Source: Sequoia sempervirens
Taxonomy: Eukaryota > Streptophyta > Pinopsida > Cupressales > Cupressaceae
Reading direction: 5' to 3'
Assembly (NCBI GenBank): GCA_007258455.2
Contig: VDFB02270651.1
Location: 493,404,320-493,468,319 of the forward strand
DNA: 64,000 nucleotides
Under the pieces are notes generated by a model. The model was given only the letters and a program-made list of their open reading frames with translations. It was not told the origin of the DNA and searched no databases. The position numbers and the translations under genes were made by a program. This document shows, in pieces, positions 10,428 to 22,420 of the stretch (position 1 is the stretch's first letter; the number at the start of each line of letters is the position of its first letter).

Positions 10428-11645
10428 TGCAACGTCCAGAAAGTGTAGAAAGAAAATAGATTAGAGCAAACATGCAATCTAGATCTAAATGCAATCTAAT
10501 GTTAAGAAACAAAGAATAAAGGAAAGTAAAAACATAATAAAACTGAACAATCTCACCAAATTTGTACGTATTTCCATGATTCATCTTGATTGCCCTTCTC
10601 CATTTTGCTTGTTGTAGTATAATTGCCCTCAGATTTTCAAAGGTTCATGCAAGTATAGCCTATGATAGTGATTTAGCAAAACATCGAAGATTCAAGATAG
10701 GTGCTCACAAAAGTCATAAGATTTCGAGAGAGATTGGATTGATGAAGACCAGATCAATTTATAGAAAATTGATTATTAGAACGACAGGCTAGGATTGAAA
10801 GATCAATAGACGGTTGAGATTGATTGATTAGTCATGCATTCTAATAACAGTTAGTAATGACATGAGTGATATAAATTAGAAATAGAATTAAAGATTAAAT
10901 AAATGATTTAATCTTCAAGTTTGGTATTCGGAAACCAAAAGAATTATCTTTGCATGACAAAGATGAAGATTGATTAAAACAACTCTCGTTCGAATGCAAA
11001 CACAAGATTTAATTAATTAGATAGGAATATTTAATTAATCTGCATGTACACGCAATTGAGTTAGCACTGGACGATTGAATGATTTGACGAAGAGATTACT
11101 TGAGAAAGCCACTCAGACATTAAATCAAGAGTTAATTGAGCGATTTAAATAGATCTTGAGTCTAGTCAAAGTGAATACTTAGATAATTTGCACAATTATC
11201 TAAATATAGAGGAATGTGTTAAAATAGAATTCATGAATTAAATAATTCATTTAATTCAAGATTTGATATTTGAAGAATACTTAAATAAATAAGATTTATT
11301 TAATTAAGTGATGAAGAGATTTAAATGAATAATTAAATAAATAAAGAATTTATTTAATTATAGTTGAAGTATGATAAAAAGTAAATTAAATAAAAATTTA
11401 TTTAATTTGACAAAAAGGATAAGGTTAATTAGTAACATAATTAAATAAAAAGCATTTATTTAATTAATCAGATGGAATAAAGAAAAGTGTGAATTAATTA
11501 AATAATTTAGATTATTTAATTAATAGAACAAATGAAGACCTTAGAGAATAATTAAATAATTGACATTATTTAATCATGACCATGAAGAATACAAATTATG
11601 AAGAATAATAAAGTCGCAGGCTTAGACCAAATTTCGGTGTCTACA
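10428..11645 (-). mobile_element. 5' LTR of E
   Basis: Partner of 3545-4783, sharing the whole length including the AT hairpin series. Starts TGTAGACACCGAAATTTGG on the minus strand at 11645. Beyond it, 11646-11686 is a copy of about 40 bp of the polypurine-tract region that normally lies only before a 3' LTR, which is anomalous (see next entry). Confidence 0.85.
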
Positions 11646-11775
11646 TTTGCCCCTCTTTGATACAATGTCATTTTGGTGTTGTGTCATGGTAGGTCCAACT
11701 CCCGCATGCTCCACACGAATGAGATCCTACACACACGGAAATGAGAAAATTTTGGGGCTTCTTTTCGGGGCTTGC
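11646..11775 (-). repeat. Anomalous junction: extra PPT piece plus 92-bp target duplication
   Basis: 11646-11686 matches 4784-4824, the internal polypurine-tract end of E, although it lies outside the 5' LTR. It joins directly to 11684-11775, which repeats the 92 bp of G LTR sequence that precede E at 3453-3544 (TCATGGTAGGTCC...GCTTGC). A simple integration would leave only about 5 bp. Recombination between copies or a tandem-element intermediate is the likely cause. Confidence 0.75.
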
Positions 11776-12488
11776 CTCAGTCAAACCCCCACTTTGGTGT
11801 TTCCACCTCCACGGACAACCAAATAGACCACAATGTATAAGTAATGATAAAGAAAGCAATAGATGAGACATATAGATAGCAAAGACAACACCATGCTAAC
11901 TATAAGGATGACAATGCTATGAAATAGCAAAGAGTTACCCTCCCTTCTACAAGCTTGAAAAAGTTGAGATGAAGGACGAGCTTCGAGAATGCAAGGTGAT
12001 CATGCAAAAGTGTAGTGCCAATAGCTTGAAACCTACAAGAATAATGGTGTAGAGAGAAAATGGGAGTGCTAAGGAAAGAAGAGCAAGAATGAAGTTGGAG
12101 AATAAGAGTTAAGTGAGTATATTTGCAAGAATGAAGATTAGATTTGAATGGAATGAGAATGTAGGTTCAAAATGGAAGTTTGGAGGTAAAAGAGTCATTT
12201 TTGGGCAGGTATGTAGTCGTAGGGGGCGTTACACTTTGCGGGTGATATGAATTGTAACGTCCCAACATCCACTAACTTAGGAATCTATCAAGGACGTTCA
12301 CGAGGTGCACAAATGTCTGTGTGACACAAAAGCGTCCTAGTCAAAATTCCCTCCATCGACAGAAAATGACAAGGTACAAATGTGATAAAAGGCTTAGAGT
12401 GTTAGGATTTAGCATTATCAATTTATAAGGCTAAAGTAACGGTGGTATTATGGGAAATTGTACTAGGGTGCAATTTTATGCCATAACA
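11776..12488 (-). mobile_element. 3' LTR of G, part 2
   Basis: Continues the match to the 17673-18987 LTR from CTCAGTCAAACCCC to the terminal GCCATAACA. Together with 2967-3544 it makes a 3' LTR of about 1.29 kb, close to the 1315 bp of the other copy. Confidence 0.85.
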
Positions 12489-15300
12489 TTTTTCCCACAC
12501 TTTAGCAAGAATATGTGTCAAGCATGTGCGAGCTAAAGTAGAAAGAGATTGAAGAGATTATACCCAAAAAAATGAGGAAGAAATACTTTGATTTGATATA
12601 CTTGATGTGAAGAGGAGCTCCACTAGAATGCAAAGAGGACATGAGTATTTATCTTGCAAAGCTAGCTGCAATCTCATTGCAAACATGTTAAGAAAAAAGT
12701 GAAAAATAGTAGACATGATAAAAAATAATTCAGACACAAGACAAGACAATTTGATCAAATAAAGATGATGTTGATAGGTATGGATAGCATGGCTAGAGTC
12801 CATATGACAAGCATGTAGGTCTATGGTTGTTGCAAACTACATTATAGGGCAATCACAGAAAAAACAAGATAGGTCTAGTTAGGTTTCCCCCAAGCTAGAT
12901 GCCAAGATATAAGACATCAAGACATCAAGGAATCCTTTTGAAAGATATTTTCATCAAAGGATTCTTTCATCAAGGAATCCTTTTGAAAGAATACACCTTT
13001 TTGAAAATTAAGTAGATATGATAGCCCCCCTGAGAATGATGTGTGCTACACAGAGGATCAAATGGCATTCTAAGGAGAAGAGAAAGACAAGGGATGTCAT
13101 GGAATGAGATACATGGCAAGATGTATTTGTGGAATGTTGTCACACACATGGGGGACAACACATGGAAACCACAAAATCACAAAGCAGAGAAGCAAAGATG
13201 AAGAGATCAAGAGCACATGGGGATCTAATAATTCAGGGTCAAAACTGCTCATAAATATAGATAGATATAATATAATATACGTATGAACTGTCATCACCCC
13301 CAAATTTATCAAAACGTGAAGATGAGCACATGAAGACAAAACAAAAATAAAAATTGGGTTAACATGGAATATGCCTAAATACCATGACACTTTGCATTGT
13401 CTCGATGTGAATTTTAAAGACCATGACATATAGAAGAATGATGAAATAAATAGAAGGTTACAACATAGTTTCTCTCCTGTATCCAAGCACCTACAAGGGT
13501 AGAATGGGTCCTCTAGGAGAGAGCACAAAACATATACAAACAAGTATAAGGGAACACAAACAAGCTCACAAAACTAATCTAAAGGTGTGGAAGGAGGTGC
13601 CACCCTAAGCCAAATCCACTAGTAGGTTATCTTGCTCCCAATCTAGACCATTATAATGGGAGGGAGGATGAGCCTAGAGGGGAGGGATAGAAAGGGCTGC
13701 ACCAAGCAACTTGCTTGCAATAAGGCCTAAGGAAAAAGGCCCCTCAAGGTCCTCTTCATCAAGCTCTTGTGAGACTAAGGTCATCAATCTCTCAAAGATC
13801 AAGGATAGAGTCAGGATATCCTCCAACAAGTTGAAAATGCAATTGTCAGGAGTTCCATGTGCCAACTAAGCAAGAGGAGGATAAGACACATGTGAGTCAC
13901 GAACAAAATTAGGAAGAGGAGTAGTGAATAACTCTGGGGATGCAGGGGTTGCCTTTGTCACAAGGATGGTGCATGCCAAAGTAGAACAAGACTCCAAAGG
14001 AGAGGAAAATTTCTTATGACCCTCACTCGAGGTGAGGCATACTCTAGCTTACACTTCAAAAAAAGATGCAAAATCCCCACAAAGGAAGAAAAAGTAGAAG
14101 AAGGAGACAAAGCCACATAGGACACCACCTTTGTGTTAGGAATTTCCATAGGTTGCAAGAAAAGAGGAATATTAGGAAGATAGGTAAGAAGGGGAGGCTC
14201 CACCGAAGGCACGATGAACACCTGCACCCTTTTGGGGTGAAGTTCATTGGGATCCACCGATGAAGCCAGAAGAAGAATCGAGGTGATGGAAAATGAGGTA
14301 GAAGAAAATATAGGAGTATAAGTGCTAACAAAAGAAGCAAAAGCAGAGACAACTGGCTCCTCCCTGGACTTCTACAAAGTAACATGCTCCTTAGCCAAAG
14401 CCTTTTTCCATAGCTTATGCTCATGCACAAGTCGGTCAGTCGATTGTGGGAACTAGAAGACATGACCTGATAAGAGAATGAGGACCTTTTCTCTACCACA
14501 TGAGCAACCTTTGTAATCATCATCAATGGAAGGGTGGTCTCCTTAGAAGAAGTAGAGGAGCAAGAGACACATAAGCAAACATAGAGATAGGTGTCTCAAC
14601 AACAATCCTCTTTCCTTTCTCTACCTTAGGGGTAGGTGGAGGAATAGGTGGGGGCCACAGAGGTTGAGACATTGGAACAACCCCACAAGAAGACTTCCCA
14701 TTGCCATAAAGGGTGGATTAGGGTACTATGGGTAAGACAAGAAGTTAAAAAACTTGGGGCTTCAAATTTTGTAGTATGGGTGCTTTTCCTTTTCCTATGC
14801 TATGCATAGTAACAGGAAAAAAAGATGCCACTAAGGGTTAGGAAGATGAAGGTAAAGGTGTTGAAGAAGAACTAGGAGGGGAAGGTGCAAGGGAAAGAGA
14901 AATATTTTCCTTCGCCTTTAGAGGGGTAGAACACGAAGCATGTTGTTTTGCATGTAGGTAGTCCTTCCAAGAAACAATATAAGGAGCTGACAGGGGAAAA
15001 CTACCCTTCAGTGTTGAGCCCCTAGTCTTGTATCTACAATAAGATCTATACAAAACATCTCCCCTAGGAGGGAGGGGTTACAATAGGGTAGGCCAAAAGT
15101 GGTCAAGGGAGAAGCCACCATGAGCTGCCAGTGGCTTGTATCCAATATCTTGGACAAGTTGCACAGTACTCTTGTAGGGAAACTTTAGACATTTGTGGAT
15201 TGTGAAAGCAACCACATTCATGGAGGCCATGGAATGCCTTAGATCCTCGCTTTGAATAAATCAAACTCTAGAATCACAACAAATTGGACCTACACAACCT
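12489..15300 (-). other. Internal 3' part of G, no pol recognised
   Basis: About 2.8 kb between the protease remnant and the 3' LTR, where RT, RNase H and integrase would be expected in a complete element. Only short frames exist. A Pro-rich piece near 14640 (minus, PPPTPKVEKGKRIVVET) and Ser/Leu-rich stretches at 13958-14526 resemble no enzyme. A 22-bp direct repeat, AAGGATTC...AAGGAATCCTTTTGAAAG, occurs near 12925-12990. I see no pol motif, so this looks like a non-autonomous interior and not decayed pol, but decay cannot be excluded by eye. Confidence 0.5.
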
Positions 15301-15309
15301 TACGTCCTA

Positions 15310-15870
15310 CTAGGATTGACAAAGAAATAGTGCCCATAGGAAAAATAGAAAACCCATCATGTGTGTGAAGGGTAGCTTGTGACTCATCATATTTTTCCTT
15401 ATGTAAAATATTGATAAAAATAGCCTCCTCCTAATGATGTTCACATGGTCTGATGAATCAACCATAATGGTTGTTACAACATTACCCTTCATGTGAGTGA
15501 GAACGTAAATTAGAGAGAGCTCCTTGTTTAGGGGTAGATTGTGTGAAGTGAATGTAATGATAGGGACAACATTCACATGCTCTGCAGGAGGAATATGAGT
15601 GAATGAGACCACATTTGCATATTCAGATGGGGTGAAATTAGAAGATGATGAAGAAGGAGTAACCAAGTTAGTAGAGCATGATGAGAAAGGATATATGTAT
15701 ATCTATAGTTGGTTGTTCAGCTTCGCTATAGACTTGTTAGAGTTCTATTTTCTACCATCGATTTGGGTAGTCTTGTCATTGATGTGGTTCTGAATCACAT
15801 GATGCAAGTGAGCACATCTTTTGGTGTCATGTCCAGCAACTCGATAATATTGATAGAACTTCTAGGAGTC
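15310..15870 (-). pseudogene. Zinc-knuckle-like and protease remnant of G
   Basis: On the minus strand, at about 15860-15800, is YQYYRVAGHDTKRCAHLHHV, equivalent to the C-x2-H-x4-H-x4-C block of Tat-like gags, with the first Cys and the His replaced by Tyr. About 300 bp further on is a retropepsin-like stretch LPLNKELSLIYVLTHMKGNV then TTIMVDSSDHVNII, where the usual D-S/N-G-S is VDSSD. Stops lie between the blocks. Order (knuckle then protease) and spacing fit a gag-pro gene. Identification is moderate. Confidence 0.5.
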
Positions 15871-16025
15871 GTACCATTGAGGATATGACTCAAACAGTGG
15901 TAAAATCTCTAGAAAAGTTATTATTTAATCTTTTAATAATTTTTGCAAGACACTATTATATGATTCAGACAATTTAGTAAAAGTTCTATTATGTCATGTA
16001 GTATTTTTGTCTATCAAAATGGAGA

Positions 16026-17590
16026 CTATGTTTTCCATGGCCTTGTTCTTGCTAGAGACTGACATGATTGACCAACTATCTTGGTGGGAGCATGAGGATG
16101 AATCCCTGTACTAAAAATTGCTTGATGATGCTCTCGCAAGGCAACACATAGATGCACAAAATAAGGATATTTCACTAAAATAATTTGTTTTTGCAGTTTG
16201 GGTTGCAAATTCTTGATAAGCACTTTTTGAACATCAAAATCAGGAAAATTATAAGAAATTTGAGAAAATATAGCCTAATATCGAGCTATGAAATTAGTTA
16301 ACTTCTCATGAGTTCCTTGCTTGCATCGGACAAGATCATTGAACATGATCTTTGGCCTGATGTTGGGCTGAAACTATTGGAGAAACTGATTAAATAGTTG
16401 GTTGAAAGAGAAACTAGAATTGTGAGGAAAGGCACAATACCATTCCAAGGTAGTGCCCTTGAGGGAACATAGGAATAGCCTTGCCAAGAGTGCATCATTA
16501 TGGAAGAAATCAGTGCACATGGAATTGAAGGATGAAACATGCATCCACGGATCCCCATGACCATTGTACTTTTCAAATTTTGAAATCTCCACTCCTTGAG
16601 GGATAGGAGTATTTAGAATGGAAATAGATAGAGGAATATGATGACAAAAAAGGATGAAACATAGGCTGGGAGGAGGAGCTGGCCAAATTCGCTAGCTGAT
16701 TCTACATGTGTCCCATGTTCTGTAAAAGAGCATTGAGGACTAGATCAATAGATGAGGTATAACCAGCGAAACTGCTAGTAGAGCCACAAGCACCCACATT
16801 GGTAGAGCCCCTAGCACTAGCACCAAAAGAGGCACCAACACTAGCACCAAAAGAGGTGCCACCACCAACAACAATAGAGGCACTGACACTAGCACCAAAA
16901 TAGGTACCAACACCAACACCAGAAATAGGGATGCTCTAAAATTTAGATGTGGAATAACTAAATCCTAAATTTACCTTGTTTACTTTGATAGCGTGACTCT
17001 GCTAAGGTACGGTGTTGGTGTTAGTAAAGGGACCCACATCAGTCCTGCACACTAACATCTTAGACATCAAGATTTCCAACTATCTTCCAGTGATCTCCAA
17101 TCCCACATCTTGAGTAGCACCCAAGGTAGATGTGTAGGAGGGAATGTGGGTCTCTACAATATCAACAATACCACAAAGAAGCTCTAGGGCCCTTCTATCT
17201 TTAGTTAACTAATATTTCAAATTTTTAACCATGGGAGCTTCCTAGGCAAAAAAATTATCTCCTACCAAGAATCCTACAAGCTCTGTGAGTCTCATTTCTA
17301 AGGAGTAAACATGCTTTGCAAGGACCCTAAGAGAAGCTTCATCTTCCAAAGAAGAGGCAAAGGTTGAAGGTGAGGAAAGAGGGGTAGGAACGTGAGTTTT
17401 AGCTTCATTGACAGAAGGAATATATCTGATGGAGAGTCCCACAATGAACTCCTCAAAAGATGAACTAGTATAGGGAGGACTAAACCTCCTATATCCCATA
17501 TCTAAATTTTGATAACTTCTAATAAAGTGGTTAGAGGTAGTTGATTGGGTCATAAAGTTCATTAAGAGCATCACAATGCACAATCAGTGA
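16026..17590 (-). pseudogene. Gag (capsid) remnant of G
   Basis: The minus-strand frame at 16592-16374 carries a clear gypsy capsid: ISKFEKYNGHGDPWMHVSSF, then NDALLARLFLCSLKGTTLEW and FNQLFNQFLQ. After a frame change it continues with NFIARY-like sequence and, at 16223-16026, VLIKNLQPKLQKQI. The upstream frame 17583-17242 (YRRFSPPYTSSSFEEFIVG, then a Leu-rich possible coiled coil) is the likely N-terminus. Between them (16680-16930) is a low-complexity array encoding variants of GASTSV (plus-strand AGCACCAAAAGAGG... repeats). Several frames are needed, so it is a pseudogene. Confidence 0.7.
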
Positions 17591-17672
17591 TGCATCCTAA
17601 TCACTTTGAGAAGATTTTTTTTTTGAAATTAGGATGAAGGGAGAAGGATGGTTCACATCAAGCTCACCAAAA

Positions 17673-18987
17673 TGTGAAGGAGGGGATTCACTACTCCCCA
17701 GTCCCAAGATAAATAGAGTCTAAAGGGAGTGAATTTCCCTCGGTCACCTTAATGAAAAAGGTCAAAAGATATAATGGTAAATGAAGGTAGGCTAATCTAT
17801 GTTTTTGGGTTTTTCAAGATGGAGGACTTCAAGAATCAGGTGAACAAACATAGAGGTCTTGGGAAATAGACTTATTGGATCTCAACCAGAGGATGACAGT
17901 GTAGGTCAAGAAAAAAAGGGTGGGTCAAGGATGATAGCATGACATGCTAGCATCTCTGTGGTGCAAAATCATCTCGTATAGATAGAGAGCAAATTTTGCA
18001 ACCAAAAATGCGTAGGGATTGCTAACAACCTGAATATTGGAAGCCAATAGTTTTAATAGAAAAAAACATAATGCAGGAAATGCACAAAAAGGGAGTATGT
18101 ACAATAAGAAGAATAATTGAAATGAAAGATAAACTAACTAGAAGCAACATGACAAGTAGAGGGAAAGAAGTATCCAACTCACGATAGGTCCAACCTATCG
18201 CAAGATCCACATGAACAAGATCCTATTCACACGAAAATGAGAAAATGTTGGGGTTTCTTTTTGGGGCTTGCCTCAATCAAACCCCCGCTTTGGTGTTTCC
18301 ACCTCCATAGACAACTAGATAGACCACAATGTAGAAATAATGATAAAGAAAGCAATAAACAAGGCATATAGAAAGCAAAGACAACAATATGCTAACTATA
18401 AGGATGACAATGCTATGAAATAACAAAGAGTTACCCCCCCCACCTCTACAAGCTTGGAGAAGCTGGGAGGAAGGAAAAGAGATTTGGGAACACAAAGAAA
18501 TCATACAAAAGTGTAGTTCCAATAGCTTGAAATCTCTAAGAATAATGGTGTAGAGAGAAAATGGTAGTGTTAAGGATAGAAGAGCAAAAATGAAGTTGAA
18601 GAATAAGAGTAAAATGAGTAGAATTGCAAGAATGAATATTAGAGTTGAATGGAATGAGAATGGAGGTTCAAAATGGAAGTTTGGTGGCAAAAGAGCCATC
18701 TTCGAGTGTGTCCATAGTTTTAGGGGGCATTAATCTTCACGGGTGATAGGAATTGTAACGTCCCAATTCCCACTACCCAAGAATCTATCAGTGATGTTCA
18801 CGTGATACACAAATGTTTTCATGGCGCAGAAGCATTCTAGTCAAAATTCCCTCCATTGACAGAAAATGACAAGGTATGAATGGGACAAAAGGGCTAAGCA
18901 ACAAAATTTAGCATTATCAATTTATAAGGATAAAGTAAGGGGTGTGTTATGGGAAATTGCATTAGGGTGCAATTTTATGCCATAACA
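17673..18987 (-). mobile_element. 5' LTR of G
   Basis: Intact 1315-bp LTR: TGTTATGGCATAAAATTGCA at 18987 on the minus strand, ending in CA at 17673. The adjacent internal sequence on the minus strand is TTTTGGTGAGCTTGATGTG, a possible primer-binding site that is not the initiator-Met type. Flanked on the right by ATTAG (target duplication partner of GTTAG at 2962-2966). Confidence 0.85.
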
Positions 18988-19975
18988 ATTAGTTTCCTAC
19001 TTTATGAAGCAATTATGTTGCATCAAAACTATTCCAATGATTTTTATAGAGGTGTCACATTCCTATACAAAATGGAGTGGTAAATTTGGAACAAGCACTA
19101 GAAATAAACACATTACTTCTTTCAATCAATTAAAACTCCACTTGACTACATCTGTCCACTTGAATACTCCATTCTTAGTCAAGTTTGTGAGTGGAATTTC
19201 CTACTTGGAGAATCATATTAGAAAAATCTAGTAGTAGTTGCATAGTCCTAAGAATCCTCTTAATTGTGACACATTCTTAAGAGGTGGCCAATCTTGAATA
19301 GCTTGGATCTTTTTTGGTCCATTTGGACTCCATGTTCATTCATGACATGACTCAAACACAAAATATCCTTAAGCTCAAACTCAAACTTTGACTATTTGGA
19401 AAATAATGAGTGTTGTTATAATATGTTGAAGACTTAATCAAGATGCTTCTATTGCTCTTCCCAAGTCTTATTATATATCAAAATATTATCAAAGAAAACT
19501 AAGGAAAAATATTTCTTAACCACTTTCTAAATATTATGTTCATGCATGATTGGAATATTGTTGAGGAAATAGTCAAGCCAATGGGCATGGCTTGGAACTT
19601 GAAGTGTCCATGGGGACACTTGAAAGTATTCCTTTGAACATATTCATCCCTCATTATGATTTGATGGTATCTTGAACAAAAAATAATTTTAGAGAAGTAT
19701 ATAGCTCTATGTAGATTGAATCTATTAGTTTGTCAATCTTGGGAATATGATATCTATATTTTTATTGTTTTCTTCATTTTTAATGCCTATTAGTAGATAC
19801 ACATTCTCAAGGTAATACCATTTTTTCACCAACACTATTGTAAAATAAAATAGATTAGAACTTGGCATGATGTAGCCCATATCCATTAGCTATTTTATTT
19901 CCTTTTCTATGTCTTCCTTGTGGATCTTGGGGTGATAGTAGGGAGTGGTGATCACTGGCTTTGCACCTATTTCAA
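18988..19975 (-). pseudogene. Gypsy RT and RNase H remnant (element I, proximal half)
   Basis: The minus strand carries a reverse transcriptase: an RT start with TPYYHPKIHKEDIEKEI, the active-site region FFDNILIYNKTWEE near 19495-19455 (YxDD changed to FFDN), then PNGPKKIQAIQDWPPLKNVS, QLRGFLGLCNYY and the RNase H start ECDTSIKIIGIVLMQHNC. Numerous stops and frame changes make it dead. It breaks at 18988, where G inserted, and resumes at 2966-2766. Confidence 0.8.
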
Positions 19976-20279
19976 AATAAAAAATATGTTGGAACTCTCA
20001 ATAAAGTGGCATTCTTGGGTAAATATCTTGGAAAACCTTGTTATTAAATTGTTCAACATAGCTTGTGCATCTCTATGAGAAGCATCCTCTATGCTTAAGG
20101 ATAAATTTTTAGGTGTGATTAAGTAATTGACCGCCAAAGAAACTTGTCTTCTTTTGAATGTTCTTTCCATTATTTTATTAGTAACCACTCAAGGTTCCCC
20201 ACTTATAATTCCTTTAAGAACCACTTCCTTTTGTTTATTTATGAATTTTAATTCCATATATTGGTAGTTATGTGATAAT

Positions 20280-20600
20280 TCTTCCAAATATTGTAGCCAT
20301 TTACTCCAAGCACCATTTTAGCATCTCCAAATCCAACCACAAAAATATTCATAGATTTGATGATCTCCAATAGTCATTTTTAGATGTTGAATTATTTGTG
20401 CATATGGTATGTTGAAACCCTTAGCGATGCTCACATTGAATCCCTTGAAATATTCAACAACTAAGCCCCTTTTTTCTACAAGACCTTCATCAATAAAATT
20501 GCAAGTCACCCCATTGTTGATTAGATCAATGATCCTTTTGTTTGTTAACACTAACAAAATTTTGAATGGGTTGTACCTTTGAGTCCTAGTCATAGTTGTG
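20280..20600 (-). pseudogene. Gypsy retropepsin remnant (element I)
   Basis: Open on the minus strand from 20593 to 20318. It shows the gypsy aspartic protease pattern IIDLINNGVTCNFIDEGLVE, KGFNVSIAKGFNIPYAQIIQ and HLKMTIGDHQIYEYF. The catalytic D-S-G has become N-N-G, so it could not be active. It lies between the zinc knuckle (20700-20750) and the RT, the standard gag-PR-RT order. Confidence 0.8.
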
Positions 20601-20689
20601 AGTGTTCTTCCACATTTTTCTTCTCCATCATATTATTCATTTTCCTTCTCAAATTTAGTTTCTACTACTTCCTTATTCTAGAATCAACT

Positions 20690-21880
20690 TCAATATAGTG
20701 CACTTTCCCTTTGCCAGGGCATTTGTGTCCTCACTTCCAAGGTTCTTTGTAATGGAAATAAATTATTTTTCTCCTTAGTTCATTTTGACTATCTTTATTT
20801 ATTTTCATTAGTGGTAGAATCTTATTTATACTTGGCTCTCTTTTGGATCTTATTTTGGTTTATAGGAGGAGCACTAGAATAAGATTTATTTTGGAGGAAA
20901 GAAAACTCCAAGACAATGGATCTTTTGATTGCCTCTTGGAGAGTAGAAAGCTCCAATGCTTTGACCAAACCCTTAAGTGGCTCAACTAGTCCTTCTACAA
21001 ATAGAACTGTGATTCTCCTCTCAGACACATTAAGTAATTTGAATGCAATCCTATAAGATTTCCCTATAGTTCTCCACTATTCCATAGTGTTTTAGTTGGA
21101 TCAATTCTCAAAAGTGGATCTCTAGATCATCCCTATCAAATATTTCAATTAATCTTTGGCTAGATTCTTCAAGATTAGTAATGAGACTATGCCCTTATGT
21201 CATAATGTTGTGATACCACTATTTATGGGCTACCCCTTCGAGGTGCAGAGAAGAAAACTTGGTGGCTTCATCTTCATAAATTAGATTTATAGATAGGTAG
21301 GTATTGATTTTCTATATCCAAGCATAGGTTGAATATATTTGCATTCCATCAAACATAGACACAAAAACCTTGCCCAAGCATTGTTGCAATTATTTTTTAG
21401 CTTTATTTTGAGTTAGTTTATTCTAGGTTTGAGTACCGTTTTAAAATTTGATGTTTTAGAAAGAAAAAAAAGATACATCGTCCCAAAATTCTTGCTGAAG
21501 AGCTCTACACTCAACATGAAGGGTTGAAAAACCTTCTGTTGAATCAGTTGCATCTTCTTTTAGTGGATCTTCTCTTCTTTGTAGGAATTTGGGTTATAAG
21601 GGATTTGACAAAGAACCCATAATTTGGTTAACCATTAATGCACTTCCCCTTTTAATATGTGATTTTGGAGTTCCATGAGCTTATTGACCTTTAACGACTT
21701 GCACCAACATTGCCATTGTGTCTTTGAATGCTTTGACCATTTCTTTTTTCCCTAGATCTAGATTGATCATTGCGTTGACTATTGTTTGAGGATTTTATTC
21801 TTCTATCAAATTGCACCTCCTTCGATCTACTATCTTGTTTCTAAATCACATCAAAACCCTTGTTTCCTAGGTTGGAAAAA
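20690..21880 (-). pseudogene. Gypsy gag remnant with zinc knuckle (element I)
   Basis: The minus strand at 21028-20822 reads ITVLFVEGLVEPLKGLVKAL and ELSTLQEAIKRS, the C-terminal gag helices of one common plant gypsy group. Near 20755-20695 is FHYKEPWK then GHKCPGKGKVHYIEV, a zinc knuckle with the first two Cys lost. The N-terminal part (21880-21650) has KAFKDTMAMLVQVVKG. Several stops. The start lies next to the primer-binding site at about 21885-21897. Confidence 0.75.
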
Positions 21881-21884
21881 TCAA

Positions 21885-21897
21885 GGCTCTAGTACAA
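21885..21897 (-). other. Decayed primer-binding site of element I
   Basis: The minus strand reads TTGTACTAGAGCCTTG here, a degenerate form of TGGTATCAGAGCCTTG (initiator tRNA-Met type), between the gag start and an LTR end (CGAGATATTACA). Confidence 0.55.
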
Positions 21898-22420
21898 CTG
21901 TAATATCTCGAATGGGATATTTTAACTCGATTCAATTCCAATCAACGTAAATGTTTGGATTTATTACAAGATTAGATCTAATCTAGAAACTATTTTTCTC
22001 AATGAACATGTAGAAATGTATAAGAATTCTCTTTGAAAGGTAACCATTAGCATGAAAACCATAATAATCATCTACTCTTTAGGGTAATCCCACAATAGTG
22101 GTTTACACTTCTAGGAGATCTTGATTTTTGCTGAAATCAAATATTTTTAGAAAATATAATGATTTAAATATTGAAAAGTTCCATTTAGAGGATTCCAATT
22201 GAAGAGGGTTTGATCAAACCACCTTAGATCAAACCCCCTTGGATAGAACCCTGCTAGTTTTAAACCATACCTATAACGGAGTCTCCTTTACACCTATCAA
22301 AATGCTAATAAAAAACAACTTTTGATTTACCTTTTGGAGGATCAAATTAATTCATCTAATTTTTAATTTTTTTAAAGTATCTAGTCCTTATTATAAGCTT
22401 TCCAAAAAGTATAATTTTAA

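Larger units (their letters stand above)
3545..11645 (-). mobile_element. Non-autonomous LTR retrotransposon E (gag-type ORF only)
   Basis: About 8.1 kb, minus orientation, nested in the LTR of G. Two LTRs of about 1.2 kb (3545-4783 and 10428-11645) start TGTAGACACC on the minus strand. A polypurine tract CAAAGAGGGG-AAAA lies just before the 3' LTR. The 5.6 kb internal region holds one long gag-type ORF (7684-9287, with an N-terminal extension to 9763) and a long 3' noncoding part with tandem repeats. I found no RT, RNase H, integrase or protease motif. It is related to element F at 28977-41709 by its ORF, post-ORF motif, hairpin motif and PPT/LTR junction. Confidence 0.8.
2967..18987 (-). 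mobile_element. Non-autonomous gypsy-type element G (contains nested E)
   Basis: LTR element delimited by two similar LTRs (TGTGAAGG...CATAACA in plus orientation). The left one is split by element E. Flanks are GTTAG at 2962-2966 and ATTAG at 18988-18992, an imperfect 5-bp target duplication inside the RNase H gene of element I. Internal gag and protease remnants run on the minus strand, so the 17673-18987 copy is the 5' LTR. No RT, integrase or RNase H is recognisable in the roughly 5.2 kb internal region, so the element is probably non-autonomous. It resembles Tat-lineage gag/protease in arrangement. Confidence 0.75.

Noticed and set aside
13097..13543. 148-codon hydrophobic minus-strand frame as a membrane protein in G
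   Set aside because: Compositional (Phe/Leu/Ser-rich from A-rich plus strand), no start context or homolog seen in the other elements. An env-like role cannot be supported.
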